Source of the DNA: a bacterium 210917-SL.2.15
Lineage (GTDB): Bacteria; Bacillota; Clostridia; Oscillospirales; Oscillospiraceae
DNA length: 64,000 nucleotides
Reading direction: 5' to 3'
NCBI GenBank assembly: GCA_020555605.1
Contig: JAJCJC010000001.1
Span: 399,662-463,661 of the forward strand
Positions 48,730 to 57,743 of this stretch are shown here, one piece after another. A program made the position numbers and the translations under genes. The notes below the pieces were generated by a model. The model searched no databases. It worked only from the letters and a program-made list of their open reading frames with translations, and was not told the origin of the DNA. Numbering within the stretch: position 1 is the first letter of the stretch; every line of letters starts with the position of its first letter.

Positions 48730-51204
48730 TCACGCTTTGGTCCCCGCTACTTCATCCGGTCTTGTGGTAAGCACGCTGTACAAGAGTGTGTCCTTCGGGA
48801 AGTGGTCCACAAAAGGGATGATCACATTTCCAAAGAACAAAAGCCCCTCGCCGGGACCAGAATGGGTCACATAGGAAAGCTGGTGCGGGGAGATCCCCAA
48901 CTGCTTTGCCAAAATCTGACGGTCTCCCTGGGCCTGGTTGAGCATATAGATAAAGTCTGAGTTCTCAAAAATGTTCTCGATCTCACGGGAAGCCAGAAGG
49001 TCCTTGACGTTCTGCGTTAAACCTGATGGGATTCCGCCCCATTTACGGAAGCGTTTCCAGATCTCCACGCTGAAACTTCCTGTCTGCCCTTTCAAAAGAA
49101 GGTGGAATTCGTCGATATAGAACCAGGTTGTTTTATGTTTGGAACGGTTGGCCGTGACACGATTCCACACCGCATCCTGCATGATCAAAAGCCCGATTTC
49201 CTTTAAGGCTTTTCCCAGTGATTTAAGCTGGAAACACAGTACACGGTGTTGATCCATCTGGATATTGGAACGGTGGTTGAACACGTTAAGGGAACCATTG
49301 ACATAGATTTCCAGCGCCGTTGCGATATTCTGTGCCTCCGGTTCAGACTGTTTCAAAAGCAGCTCGTAAAGATCGCCTAAGATCGGCATATTTTCCGGGC
49401 ATGGGTTCTGCAGGTATTCCCGGTACACCAGTCTGGTACAACGGTCGATGATCGTCCTTTCAATAGGGGAAAGCCCTTCTTTGCCGCCGATGATAAGGTC
49501 ACACAGCGACAGGATAAAATCACTTTTCAAAGTGATCGGGTTTTCATCATCGGAATAGTCCAAGTTGATGTCCATCGGGTTGATGTAGTTCGTGGAAGTA
49601 GGGGAAATATCAATGACCTGCCCCTGGGAACCGAACTGCTGTACCAGCGGCCCATATTCATTTTCCGGGTCAGCGATAATGATGTCGTCCTCCGTCAGAA
49701 GGAACACATTGACGATCTCACGCTTGGCAGAGAAAGATTTACCGCTTCCTGGGGTACCGAGAAACAGCCCATTGGGGTTTTTCAGCGTTTTTCTGTTCGC
49801 CATGATCAGGTTATTGGAAAGGGCGTTCAGGCCGTAATACAACGCCTCGCCCTCCTGGAACAGTTCACAGGTCGTAAACGGTACAAAAATCGCTGTGCTG
49901 CTGGTCGTAAGCCCGCGCTCAATTTCAATCTGGTTCGTACCAAGAGCAAGCGAGGACATAAGCCCCTGTTCCTGCTGGTAATCCAGCCGTTTTAAGGCAC
50001 AGTTGTATTTCTGTGCCACACCCGAAGCGGCAAAAATATCATTGAACAGCTTTTGGCGTTTGGCAGCGATATTTTCCACCAGTACCGTCACAAGGAACAT
50101 GCGCTCATTGCGGCTCTGCAAATCCTGCAAAAGATTTTTGGCTTCCTCTCCATAGGTGGCAAGGTCGGTGGGAATGATGTCCATGTCATACCCGGATCGG
50201 ACCGCTTTCTTTTGTTCCTCAATGGTCATTTTCTGCAGGTCCGACATTTTGCGCTTGATGTTTCGGATCGCCTGCGCCTGGTCGATAGACTGGATATGCA
50301 GGTTGACGGTCACGGCGTCGTTTAAGTCAAGAAGATCCGCTAAAAGCCGGTCAGTAAGCTCCGGCGCTAGAATCTGCAAAAAGGAGACAGCACCGGAATG
50401 GTCGCCTACCCGAAATGTCTTTCCATCCTTTGAAAAAGACAGCCCGGATGGGGAAACGAAGTCTTTGGTAGAAAGACCGGTCTTAGGCAGATCCGACCAC
50501 TGGAAATGAAACTTTTCCTGGCCGTCCGGGTGAAGCTGGCTGTGAAGAAGTTCCAGACGTTCCAGTCCGTTTAAGGATCTCGCCTGAACTCCCAGAGTCT
50601 TGAAATTTGCCAGCACATCCGTTTCAATGCGTTCCAGACGCATTTTCGCAGTACGCAGGTCATCTGCCTCGATCCCAAAGGTAATGTATTTGCGTTTGGT
50701 GAGACCGTTATTTCCTTTCTGCAACTGGTTCTTTAACATATCCCCGTATTCCTTGCGGATTCCGTCATACTCGTCGCCGCGGGGAGGGATGTCAATGCTT
50801 TTGGTAAAATCCTGCATATTGGCTCGCTGGTTGATAAAGGTAAGCTGCACATGGATCGAGGCGTCGAAGTAATTTAAGAAATCGCAGTAACCCTCGAAGA
50901 TCTGTGCTTTATCATCTGCCTGTGCAAGCTGATAGTTAATATCAAAAAACTGCACCGTTTTGGTGTAAAGGGTATCGGTCAGCCGGCAGATCCCATCCCG
51001 GTACATTTCACGGTAGGGAATGCTCTGCTGGACCGTCTGCGGTGCATCTGCTTTCAGCCCGGCAAAAAAGCCGCCTTTTTTAGACGGCTTGGAACGGGCA
51101 GACTTAGTTTTGCCCTGCTTTGCATCGGCTCCGGTCTTTTTGGCCTGCCTGATGTTTTTTTGCAGACGCTTTTCCTGAGCTTCCTGCTGCTTGTTTTTTG
51201 GCAA
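48730..51204 (-). CDS. VirB4-type conjugative ATPase
   Basis: An 824-aa ATPase powering the type IV secretion channel. Walker A is GTPGSGKS (483-490) and Walker B is in TTWFYIDEFHLLL. The late region with SGLTQNVKDLLASREIENIF matches the VirB4/TraE class. The basic N-terminus (about 50 residues) is additional. The start is a TTG at 51204 with AAGGAGG 9 nt upstream, placed inside the PrgI gene by about 100 bp, as in related elements. It lies between PrgI and the CD1108 gene. Confidence 0.93.
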   Translation of the reverse strand: MPKNKQQEAQEKRLQKNIRQAKKTGADAKQGKTKSARSKPSKKGGFFAGLKADAPQTVQQSIPYREMYRDGICRLTDTLYTKTVQFFDINYQLAQADDKAQIFEGYCDFLNYFDASIHVQLTFINQRANMQDFTKSIDIPPRGDEYDGIRKEYGDMLKNQLQKGNNGLTKRKYITFGIEADDLRTAKMRLERIETDVLANFKTLGVQARSLNGLERLELLHSQLHPDGQEKFHFQWSDLPKTGLSTKDFVSPSGLSFSKDGKTFRVGDHSGAVSFLQILAPELTDRLLADLLDLNDAVTVNLHIQSIDQAQAIRNIKRKMSDLQKMTIEEQKKAVRSGYDMDIIPTDLATYGEEAKNLLQDLQSRNERMFLVTVLVENIAAKRQKLFNDIFAASGVAQKYNCALKRLDYQQEQGLMSSLALGTNQIEIERGLTTSSTAIFVPFTTCELFQEGEALYYGLNALSNNLIMANRKTLKNPNGLFLGTPGSGKSFSAKREIVNVFLLTEDDIIIADPENEYGPLVQQFGSQGQVIDISPTSTNYINPMDINLDYSDDENPITLKSDFILSLCDLIIGGKEGLSPIERTIIDRCTRLVYREYLQNPCPENMPILGDLYELLLKQSEPEAQNIATALEIYVNGSLNVFNHRSNIQMDQHRVLCFQLKSLGKALKEIGLLIMQDAVWNRVTANRSKHKTTWFYIDEFHLLLKGQTGSFSVEIWKRFRKWGGIPSGLTQNVKDLLASREIENIFENSDFIYMLNQAQGDRQILAKQLGISPHQLSYVTHSGPGEGLLFFGNVIIPFVDHFPKDTLLYSVLTTRPDEVAGTKA

Positions 51205-51538
51205 TCTTTGTAACCTCCTTCTTTGACATAGATTTATACAGGTTATCCGTCCTGTATGGACGGTCCTTCGGCCAGAGCTTATAACGGAGCCGGTTCTTCA
51301 AGATCTTTTCTGCCGGCTGCCCGTCACGCTCATACATGGCGAAGAAGAAAAAGGGCATCATCAGCCCGATCATCAAAAGTACAGCCGCCGAATTGCCGAT
51401 CGCCCCGCGGGTAAAGAAATACACCGGAAGGCCGACAAGTCCGGCAAGGCTGAAACAAATAAGCTGGCGCTTCGTCAGATTGAAGGCCAGCTTAGTCTTA
51501 ACTTTGGTTAAATCCTTTGGTACAGGTACATAAGGCAT
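51104..51538 (-). CDS. PrgI-family membrane protein (VirB3-like)
   Basis: A 144-aa protein beginning MPYVPVPKDLTKVKTKLAFN. It has two adjacent membrane helices (LICFSLAGLVGLPVYFF and AAVLLMIGLMMPFFFFAM), then RDGQPAEKILKNRLRYKLWP and a basic tail. This is the PrgI pattern, the VirB3 equivalent of Gram-positive type IV secretion. Its end overlaps the VirB4 N-terminus by 101 bp, so the two are coupled. Confidence 0.88.
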   Translation of the reverse strand: MPYVPVPKDLTKVKTKLAFNLTKRQLICFSLAGLVGLPVYFFTRGAIGNSAAVLLMIGLMMPFFFFAMYERDGQPAEKILKNRLRYKLWPKDRPYRTDNLYKSMSKKEVTKIAKKQAAGSSGKASAKKHQAGQKDRSRCKAGQN

Positions 51539-51574
51539 CTATACACCTCCCATCGTAATATAATTTCCGGCCCA

Positions 51575-52315
51575 TTACCGTGCACCGAAATCGCGTACCG
51601 GTTTCTCCACAGCCGGACATTCCCGCACTTCCTGAGCCGCATTTTGCAGCCGTGCCAGGACAGAAACAGCCGGCTCTCTCTGACACAGGTATTCCTGGCT
51701 GTCTCGGATTCCGGCAATATTTTCCCGAATATCCATATCCACGTCGAACACATCTGAAACCGGCATAAGCCAACGGTCTGCAAAGTATTTCAAAGGATTC
51801 TCAAGCGCCAGCACATCATCCAGCATTTCATCCCTGAACTCAAACTTTGTTGTCAGATAGGAATACGCCTCCTGCATGGCTGTAATTTCAGCAGCTTTTT
51901 CAATTAAGGATTCCTTATCTCTTGACATAAGGCTTTCCCTGTAAGCAAAGTAATTCTGTCCCAGCCGTTTCATCAGGAGCGTATATTTGTCCTGTGCGGA
52001 AGGTTCGCTTGTGAAATGTTCAAATTTTTGCGCTGCATCAATTTCTTTGAGAAGATCGCAGATCGGGAAACTGTGTTCATGGTTATTTTCTTCCCAACAC
52101 CATCGGGCTACATCCAACGGGTCCTGAAAAGAAAGAAGCGCCTCTACTTCCGCCGGAGTAAATACATGCTCAACCTTCAGATAATAGTGGAGTTCCGAAA
52201 GTCCCTGTAACTCGTAAATACTGCCGATGTTCTGTGCATCCAGCATATCCGCATGAACCTTCAAACACTCGTCCAGCCGTTCCATAAGCAGCCGCTTTGC
52301 ATCTTGTTCTATCAA
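51575..52315 (-). CDS. Conserved ICE protein of unknown function
   Basis: A 246-aa mostly helical soluble protein (IEQDAKRLLMERLDECLKVH...). One block is IYELQGLSELHYYLKVEHVF. It resembles antirestriction-like or DUF3848/3849-type proteins of Clostridial elements, but I cannot assign it. The TTG at 52315 is close to a GGGGGG SD. The following ATA codon sits at a better distance, so the start is uncertain. It is located between the MT-A70 and PrgI genes. Confidence 0.55.
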   Translation of the reverse strand: MIEQDAKRLLMERLDECLKVHADMLDAQNIGSIYELQGLSELHYYLKVEHVFTPAEVEALLSFQDPLDVARWCWEENNHEHSFPICDLLKEIDAAQKFEHFTSEPSAQDKYTLLMKRLGQNYFAYRESLMSRDKESLIEKAAEITAMQEAYSYLTTKFEFRDEMLDDVLALENPLKYFADRWLMPVSDVFDVDMDIRENIAGIRDSQEYLCQREPAVSVLARLQNAAQEVRECPAVEKPVRDFGAR

Positions 52316-52374
52316 AATCCCCCCTTTCGCTCCGGCATAGTCAGCGTACAGTTCACTTCATTGCCCCATACATC

Positions 52375-52875
52375 TCAGCCGGGTGTCTTTTGTCTTGCAA
52401 ACAGTTCCACTCTGGGCTGATCGCCCATGAGTTTTACGATCTTATCCCGCACCTCGTCCGGTTTCTTGCTGTGCTGCTCAATATGGGAGATCACAAACTG
52501 ATGGATTCCCGCACATTGGCGTTTCGGACGGCCTCTGGTTGCCAGCAGGCAGACCTCCGCGTTTGAGCGGGTCCAAAAGCCCATGCCATAAAACCAGCTA
52601 TCCGCTTTCCGGTTCTGTTTGAGCCATAGAAAAGCCAGCGTTTTATATTTGAATCCCCAGGCATCGATCACCCGGAAGGCTTCATTGAGCTGCGGGAAGG
52701 TCGCCCACAGAAAAAGGGCACTGTCTTTTGCGGCAAGTTCCGATACCGGCAGGGCACAGATTTCTTCAATGCTCATTGTGGGGTAATGGTTTTCCGCAAC
52801 GCCGCTTCCATGTTTCCTGTCATAATGCCAGGGCGGATCGGCATAGATAATGCCGTACTGTTTCGTTTCCGGCAT
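52375..52875 (-). CDS. MT-A70-family adenine N6-methyltransferase
   Basis: A 166-aa protein with the catalytic DPPW motif (IIYADPPWHYDRKHG), the SAM-binding region ALFLWATFPQLNEAF and the later WFYGMGFWTRSNAEVCLLATRGRP. MT-A70 members methylate adenine in DNA or RNA. In ICEs they may protect incoming DNA from restriction. It overlaps the SpoVG-like gene stop by one base. It is shorter than eukaryotic relatives but has the usual phage/ICE length. Confidence 0.9.
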   Translation of the reverse strand: MPETKQYGIIYADPPWHYDRKHGSGVAENHYPTMSIEEICALPVSELAAKDSALFLWATFPQLNEAFRVIDAWGFKYKTLAFLWLKQNRKADSWFYGMGFWTRSNAEVCLLATRGRPKRQCAGIHQFVISHIEQHSKKPDEVRDKIVKLMGDQPRVELFARQKTPG

Positions 52876-53327
52876 TAGCGAGCCTGCTCATTCTTAGATG
52901 TGGCCGGTTTGGCCGGCTGTTCTTTGACCTTACCGGCATTTTCTTTCAATGCACCGGTCAGGGAAGGTTTTTCCGCAGCTCCCTTTGTCGCTTCAAGAGT
53001 CGCCTGCAAATTTTCAATAGCCTGGCCGTACCCATCAATGAGAGCATCGTTGAGCTGCTTGCGGAACTCTGCCGTAACCGGCCAGCAGACATCTTTCCAG
53101 TTGCCGCCCTTATCCTGGGTTGCGGGCATATTGACATACAGCCCCTTTTCACTGGAACAGATACGGAAACCGTCAATCTTAAAGCATCCGCCAATCGTAA
53201 CATTGGCAAACGCCAGCAGGTTTCCCATTGGAGCAATCGGACGCACGCGGACATCCAGCTTCATGCCGTTTGCCATTTCCGGCGTCTGTGTTTCCGGCGC
53301 CATTTTTTCTGTATTGGTTTTACTCAT
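52875..53327 (-). CDS. SpoVG-family protein
   Basis: A 150-aa protein whose middle (MKLDVRVRPIAPMGNLLAFA then VTIGGCFKIDGFRICSSEKG and LYVNMPATQDK) is the SpoVG fold, with an extra C-terminal region rich in Ala/Lys. SpoVG proteins are small DNA/RNA-binding regulators. ICE-borne copies may act on host expression. It lies between the VirB6-like gene and the MT-A70 gene. Confidence 0.85.
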   Translation of the reverse strand: MSKTNTEKMAPETQTPEMANGMKLDVRVRPIAPMGNLLAFANVTIGGCFKIDGFRICSSEKGLYVNMPATQDKGGNWKDVCWPVTAEFRKQLNDALIDGYGQAIENLQATLEATKGAAEKPSLTGALKENAGKVKEQPAKPATSKNEQAR

Positions 53328-53365
53328 ATATAAAATCCTCCTTTTTAGAATTGGTTTTGTTCATG

Positions 53366-54229
53366 CTATCTTGCATTAAATATGGATTTGGATAACGAAC
53401 CTGTCTTAAACAGGGCAAAAGCCAGCAGTACCGTATAACCCGCCGTTCCCCAGATCGCGCCGTGCACGTCGCCGGACGATGGGATAGACTGGACCAGCAC
53501 TGCATAAATGGCAACACAGATCAGGATCAAAAAACCCTGAAAACCCAGGGCAAAAAGGGAACGCAGATACCCGGTTCCCATTTGTCCCCATTCCCGGTTT
53601 GCCATTGTGGAAAACGGGATCGGTGCAAGGCTCACGGTTAAATAAATCTCGATCATACGGCCATATACAATGACAAAGATCACGATGGACAGTACCCACA
53701 TACACAGATTGATGATGTTGGTTTCCAGCCACAATCCAATCAGTTCCCACATTCCCATTGCTTCAAGCTGGGTTTCCAGGTCAGACAATGCCGCCTGCAC
53801 ATCTAGGTTCCCGTTTATGACACCGGCACTTTGCGACACCACATTTTGGGCCACATCAAAGACCGCCATCACAATCGTAAAACAGTTGGTGAGCAGGTAA
53901 GTGGCAACAAAAGTCTTGAAAATCCACTTGAAGATGTTGAATGTATCGAATTCGTGCATGTTGTTCTTTTCGAGAATCATCTGGATCAGTTCATACACCA
54001 GAACAAAGGTCAGGATCATGCCCGCAATGGGAATGACGACGGTTTCCGAAAGATTCTGAATCATGGAAAACACGCCGCCATTCCAGCCCTGCGGGGTCTG
54101 TCCTACCTGATTTGCCACATCCGCAACCTGGTTGTTGACGGAGTTGAAAATACTGGTGTACTGTCCGGTGATCGCATCGATCAGGCCCTCTTTAATCCAG
54201 TCTGTTATCCATTCAAACAGACTGCCCAT
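53366..54229 (-). CDS. VirB6/TrbL-like conjugation membrane protein
   Basis: A 287-aa polytopic membrane protein with about six hydrophobic segments (for example VVIPIAGMILTFVLVYELIQ, LCMWVLSIVIFVIVYGRMIE and FLILICVAIYAVLVQSI). The conserved SLAPIPFSTMANREWGQMG motif is typical of CD1112/TrbL-like proteins of Tn1549-type ICEs. It forms part of the inner-membrane channel. Maff2 is directly upstream. Confidence 0.88.
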   Translation of the reverse strand: MGSLFEWITDWIKEGLIDAITGQYTSIFNSVNNQVADVANQVGQTPQGWNGGVFSMIQNLSETVVIPIAGMILTFVLVYELIQMILEKNNMHEFDTFNIFKWIFKTFVATYLLTNCFTIVMAVFDVAQNVVSQSAGVINGNLDVQAALSDLETQLEAMGMWELIGLWLETNIINLCMWVLSIVIFVIVYGRMIEIYLTVSLAPIPFSTMANREWGQMGTGYLRSLFALGFQGFLILICVAIYAVLVQSIPSSGDVHGAIWGTAGYTVLLAFALFKTGSLSKSIFNAR

Positions 54230-54239
54230 AAGTCAGCCC

Positions 54240-54455
54240 TTAACCGAACAGGCCGGAAAGCAGCGGGATCAGCGTTGCACCAACCAGAGCGATACCTCCG
54301 CCTGCCATAAGCTGCTTGATCCCCTGGGATTTTGCACCTGGGTTATCATTTCCGTAACCTTCGAGAAGGTTTACAACACCCCATGCGCCCAGACCTGCGC
54401 CCAGGGCGATCACAAGGATCTTCAAAGTATCAATCGCGCTTGCAAAAAATGCCAT
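54240..54455 (-). CDS. Maff2-family protein (VirB2-like)
   Basis: A 71-aa small membrane protein with two hydrophobic helices (LKILVIALGAGLGAWGVVNL and MAGGGIALVGATLIPLLSGL) joined by a loop GYGNDNPGAKSQGIKQ. This is the Maff2 family, thought to be the pilin- or VirB2-like component of these systems. The ATG at 54455 has GGAGG about 7 nt upstream. It leads the run of channel genes after VirD4. Confidence 0.88.
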   Translation of the reverse strand: MAFFASAIDTLKILVIALGAGLGAWGVVNLLEGYGNDNPGAKSQGIKQLMAGGGIALVGATLIPLLSGLFG

Positions 54456-54519
54456 AATGTTCCTCCTTTAATTTCAGAAATTTTAATTTGTGATATGGCC
54501 GTATCAGGCCGGAAACAAA

Positions 54520-54577
54520 AAAAGCCGCCGCACTGTTTTTAGAAAAAATCTGTTTCAAACAGCACGGCGGCATGGGG
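54520..54577 (-). terminator. Long hairpin terminator between VirD4 and Maff2
   Basis: GCCGCCG and CGGCGGC arms are extended by pairing of CTGTTT/AAACAG and are followed by TTTTTTTG on the minus strand. Confidence 0.7.
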
Positions 54578-54649
54578 CAGGAAAAATCCTGCGGTTATTT
54601 ACTTTTCAGGGAGAATCACGAATCCTCAAAAAATCCTCCTTTCATCGTG

Positions 54650-54692
54650 ACAAAAACAAAGCCTGCCAGGGCGTCATGCTTTGACAGGCAGG
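54650..54692 (-). terminator. Hairpin after the virD4 stop
   Basis: GCCTGtc and CAGGC arms are followed by TTTGTTTTTG on the minus strand, directly after the virD4 stop. Expression of maff2 onward therefore needs read-through or a promoter in 54,456-54,520. Confidence 0.55.
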
Positions 54693-54699
54693 AACAACT

Positions 54700-55533
54700 T
54701 TATAAAGTCTGGGAAGCCAGATCTTCGGCTGTGACTTCATAATTGCGGTATCGTTCACCGGGACGCATCGGCATCCGGGTAGAAAGAAACTTTTCGATAT
54801 TAAAAGCGTTCTTCTCATTAAAATCGGAAAGCAGTTTGTAATTTGGGTGTTTGGTTATATCGTATTTCCGGGAGAGGAACGGCCGCACACCCCTGATCTG
54901 CAACAGACATTTACCCCCGTCCATGACTGCCAGTTCATCCACCGACATCAGATCCTTTCCCAGCTTTTGAAAATTTTGTCCGTGGGATTCCTGATTGCCC
55001 TTTGTGACACTGGTGTTATACAGGTCGATGGTCTCTTTCCCCAATAGGGAGTTCCAGCTTTTTAAGGTGGTTTCTTCTTTGCCTCCTAAGAAAAGGGAGG
55101 CGTCACAGTTACCGATGATGGTGTCCATGTTGTCTTTATACAGGGCTTTGAGCTGGCTTTGCGCCTGCAGCACCAGGCAGGCAGAGATCTCACGGCTTCG
55201 GATGGTCGCCATAAGACGCTCCAGGTTCGGGATCTGCCCGATATTTGCCGCCTCGTCGATCAGGCAGCGCACATGGATGGGAAGCCTTCCACCATATACA
55301 TCATCCGCCCGCTCACACAAGCGGTTAAACAAAATGGAATAGATCAGACTGATCAAAAATGCAAAGGTCCCGTCCGTGTCACTCATAATAAGGAAAAGAG
55401 CAGTCCGTTCATCTCCCAGCATATCCAGATCCAGTTCGTCATACATGGTAATTTCCCTGACTTCTTTAACGTCAAAAGGAGCCAGTCTGGAAGCACAGGA
55501 AATAAGGATCGACTTGGCTGTTTTTCCAGAGAC
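54700..55533 (-). pseudogene. VirD4-type coupling protein, C-terminal half (disrupted)
   Basis: About 275 residues of a TraG/VirD4 ATPase that normally has about 600. The frame reads continuously from SGKTAKSILISCASRLAPFD through MYDELDLDMLGDERTALFLI, Walker B-like VRCLIDEAANIGQIPNLERL, SREISACLVLQAQSQLKALY and the C-terminal RPFLSRKYDITKHPNYK. Before the SGKTAK codons (about 55,530) the frame meets stops and sequence of another element. The N-terminal membrane anchor and Walker A are missing. The rest probably lies beyond 64,000, beyond the inserted element. Restoration by precise excision is plausible. An internal ATG at 55446 could express only an inactive fragment. Confidence 0.88.
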
Positions 55534-55571
55534 GAAAAGTCAAGGACTTTTTCATCAAATTCACAAAGAAG
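55531..55571. other. Probable element-virD4 junction (att region)
   Basis: The coupling-protein reading frame ends and element DNA begins about here. It contains the short palindrome GAAAAGTC-aag-GACTTTTTC. The crossover cannot be fixed without the other end or the empty site. Confidence 0.55.
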
Positions 55572-55730
55572 TCACATTCTGCGGACTTCCTCACGCAGCA
55601 GACGCTTGATTTTGTCCTCCATCGTCTCCTTGGCGGTCTGGCTGAAATGCACACGCACGATATAGGTTGTCTTGCCGATCTGCTTTCTGACAGTCGGGCA
55701 AGTGGCGGTGTTGGTTGCGGTATTGTTCAT
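55572..55730 (-). CDS. tnpW: Transposon-encoded protein TnpW
   Basis: A 52-aa basic protein beginning MNNTATNTATCPTVRKQIGK and continuing TTYIVRVHFSQTAKETMEDK, the TnpW pattern of TndX-type elements. Its function is unknown. The ATG at 55730 has AGGAGG 7-8 nt upstream. It is the gene closest to the virD4 junction, at the element end opposite to the recombinase. Confidence 0.82.
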   Translation of the reverse strand: MNNTATNTATCPTVRKQIGKTTYIVRVHFSQTAKETMEDKIKRLLREEVRRM

Positions 55731-55750
55731 TCAAAATCCTCCTGTAAATG

Positions 55751-55781
55751 AAAAATGCCCGGTGACTGTTCATCATCGGGC
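55751..55781 (-). terminator. Terminator upstream of tnpW
   Basis: GCCCG and CGGGC arms across a loop of about 15 nt, followed by ATTTTTCATTT on the minus strand. Confidence 0.5.
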
Positions 55782-55795
55782 GGTGTCAGTATGAG

Positions 55796-55867
55796 GGAAC
55801 AAGGCAAGGCGGCAACATTAAGGTATCTATAAACACCTTGCCGTCTTTGCCACGCTTGCCTTGTTCC
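55796..55867. repeat. Hairpin with perfect 13-bp arms after the replication gene
   Basis: GGAACAAGGCAAG (55796-55808) pairs with CTTGCCTTGTTCC (55855-55867) and encloses further pairing (AAGGT/ACACCTT). It lies immediately after the stop of the 623-aa gene and may be a terminator or replication-related structure. Confidence 0.55.
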
Positions 55868-55871
55868 TGTG

Positions 55872-57743
55872 TCAGTTTCGGAGATAGCAAACCCATGCTG
55901 TGCCGTCTTTCTCGGTTATGAGCCTGTCTCCGATACGGCTTTTCGCCGTTCGCATGGTGCGTGAGGAAATCCCTCGGTCATTGACCGCTTTTTCCAGCTC
56001 TGCACTTGGCATTTTCTTTCCGTTTTCCAGCAGTTCCAGTATCAGCATTTCTGCCTGTGCGGTCTTGCTTTCCGTCTTGGCTGTGTCCGTTCCGGCAAGC
56101 AGTTCATCGGCGGTAATGTCATAAGCACCTATCCATTCAAACCCTTTCTCGTCTCCCAGAGAAAAAGCAAGGGACTGTCCGGGTGGTGCAAGAGAGCTTT
56201 TCTCATGGATAAGCACCCTCGTTGTGGGATTGTCTTTCAGTTTGCCGATAAACAGCAGACTGCGGACTGCCGCCGTAATGTCGATAGAGCCTAATCCCCG
56301 GTAGGTGCTTTGCGTTCCTGCGGCTTTGTTGAGGTGTCCTATCAGAACGATAGCACACCCGGTAGCCTGTGCAATATCTCCCAGACTGCGGAAGATGGGA
56401 CGGACTTCATTTGCTCTGTTCATATCCACATCTGCTCCTAAAAACGCCTGTACCGGGTCTATGATAACCAGCTTGGCATTGTTCTCCCGGATTGCTCTTG
56501 CTATGCGTTCATCGGCAAGGGTCAGCGGTATGTCCCTGTCATCAATGACAAGCACTCGTTCAAGGTCTGCGTCCGCTTCTATCAGTCTCGGCTTGACGGT
56601 ATCACCCAGACCGTCCTCGGCGGTCTGATAGATGATGTTGAACGGCTCAAGGGTCTCCATACCGGGCAAAGGCTTTCGATTGGTGCAAGCCGCCGCAAGA
56701 CGCATGGCAAAGTAGGTTTTGCCCTCGCCGGGGTTGCCCTGTATGATGGTCAGCTTTCCGAATGGGATATACGGAAACCATAGCCAATCCACGCTCGTCA
56801 GCTCCACATCAGCCATGCGGAGCATAGGGACAGGCTGGGCGGTTGGCAGCTCTCGCAGCGTGATTGTCTCGGCTATGAATTTGCGGTTGGGAATATCCCC
56901 TTGCTGACGGAGAACATCGTTCCAGTCTTTTCTTGCCGGGACAAGACGAATGACAGCGTTCTCGCCGGGAATAGTCTGTGCCAGTCGGGTACAGGCTTCA
57001 TTTCCTGCGGTGTCGCTGTCAAGGCAGAGGAACACTTTCAAGATGTCCTTGCGTTCAGAGAGAAAACGGTCAAGAGCCTTGCCAGACACACCGCCCAGGG
57101 CAAGGTAGCTTCTCGTCTGCCAGTCCTGCGGATAAAGGCAGATAAAGGATAAAAGGTCTATGGGTGCTTCAAAGACAAAGAGCTGACTGCCGTTTCCCTC
57201 ATAGCGGAACGGATAAGATTTATCAGAGCCGGCAATGTCCTGCCTGAAACTTTCCTGCGTTCCTCGCACATGAGCATATCTCGGTGTGCCGCTTCGGTCT
57301 CTGCCGACAAACACAACATTGTGCCGTTTGCTGTCCTCGTAAATATCCCCGGAAAGAAGAAAAGTCTCAACAAGCGATTTGTTGAGACCTCGGCTTTCAC
57401 AAAGATATTGAATTGCTCTGTCGACTGTGCGGTTGTGTAGGGGCAAGTGGAACTCTGCGGGCGGTGCTGTGGTGGCTTCGGTCTGTCCCTCGCCGCTTTC
57501 ACCTGTCAGCAGTTGGACAGCTTCGGGAAAAGACTTTCCGTAAAACTCCATGACGAAATCAATGGGATAGCCGCCTTTGCTCTGACTGTGGCGAAACCAT
57601 TTGTTTCCCCGGACGGTCAAACTGTCATGCTCTTTCCAGCGGTACTCCCGCCCGCTTTTGATAAGTGTTTCTCCCTGTGTGTGGAGAAAATCTTCCAGAC
57701 TGACGGCATTTGCCCGGTCAATCTGTGCCTGCGTGTAATTCAT
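55872..57743 (-). CDS. Toprim/RepA-like primase-helicase replication protein
   Basis: A 623-aa protein. An N-terminal domain (about 1-130, DUF3991-like, YPIDFVMEFYGKSFPEAVQL) is followed by a Toprim domain (FEAPIDLLSF at about 191-200, FLCLDSDTAGNEA at about 238-250), then a RepA/AAA_25 helicase-type ATPase with Walker A GNPGEGKT (336-343), Walker B LVIIDPVQAFLG and VLIGHLNKAAGTQSTYRGLG. A C-terminal winged helix ends it. It probably primes and unwinds the excised circle so that the element can replicate. It starts 4 bp inside the mobQ-type relaxase gene end. Confidence 0.87.
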   Translation of the reverse strand: MNYTQAQIDRANAVSLEDFLHTQGETLIKSGREYRWKEHDSLTVRGNKWFRHSQSKGGYPIDFVMEFYGKSFPEAVQLLTGESGEGQTEATTAPPAEFHLPLHNRTVDRAIQYLCESRGLNKSLVETFLLSGDIYEDSKRHNVVFVGRDRSGTPRYAHVRGTQESFRQDIAGSDKSYPFRYEGNGSQLFVFEAPIDLLSFICLYPQDWQTRSYLALGGVSGKALDRFLSERKDILKVFLCLDSDTAGNEACTRLAQTIPGENAVIRLVPARKDWNDVLRQQGDIPNRKFIAETITLRELPTAQPVPMLRMADVELTSVDWLWFPYIPFGKLTIIQGNPGEGKTYFAMRLAAACTNRKPLPGMETLEPFNIIYQTAEDGLGDTVKPRLIEADADLERVLVIDDRDIPLTLADERIARAIRENNAKLVIIDPVQAFLGADVDMNRANEVRPIFRSLGDIAQATGCAIVLIGHLNKAAGTQSTYRGLGSIDITAAVRSLLFIGKLKDNPTTRVLIHEKSSLAPPGQSLAFSLGDEKGFEWIGAYDITADELLAGTDTAKTESKTAQAEMLILELLENGKKMPSAELEKAVNDRGISSRTMRTAKSRIGDRLITEKDGTAWVCYLRN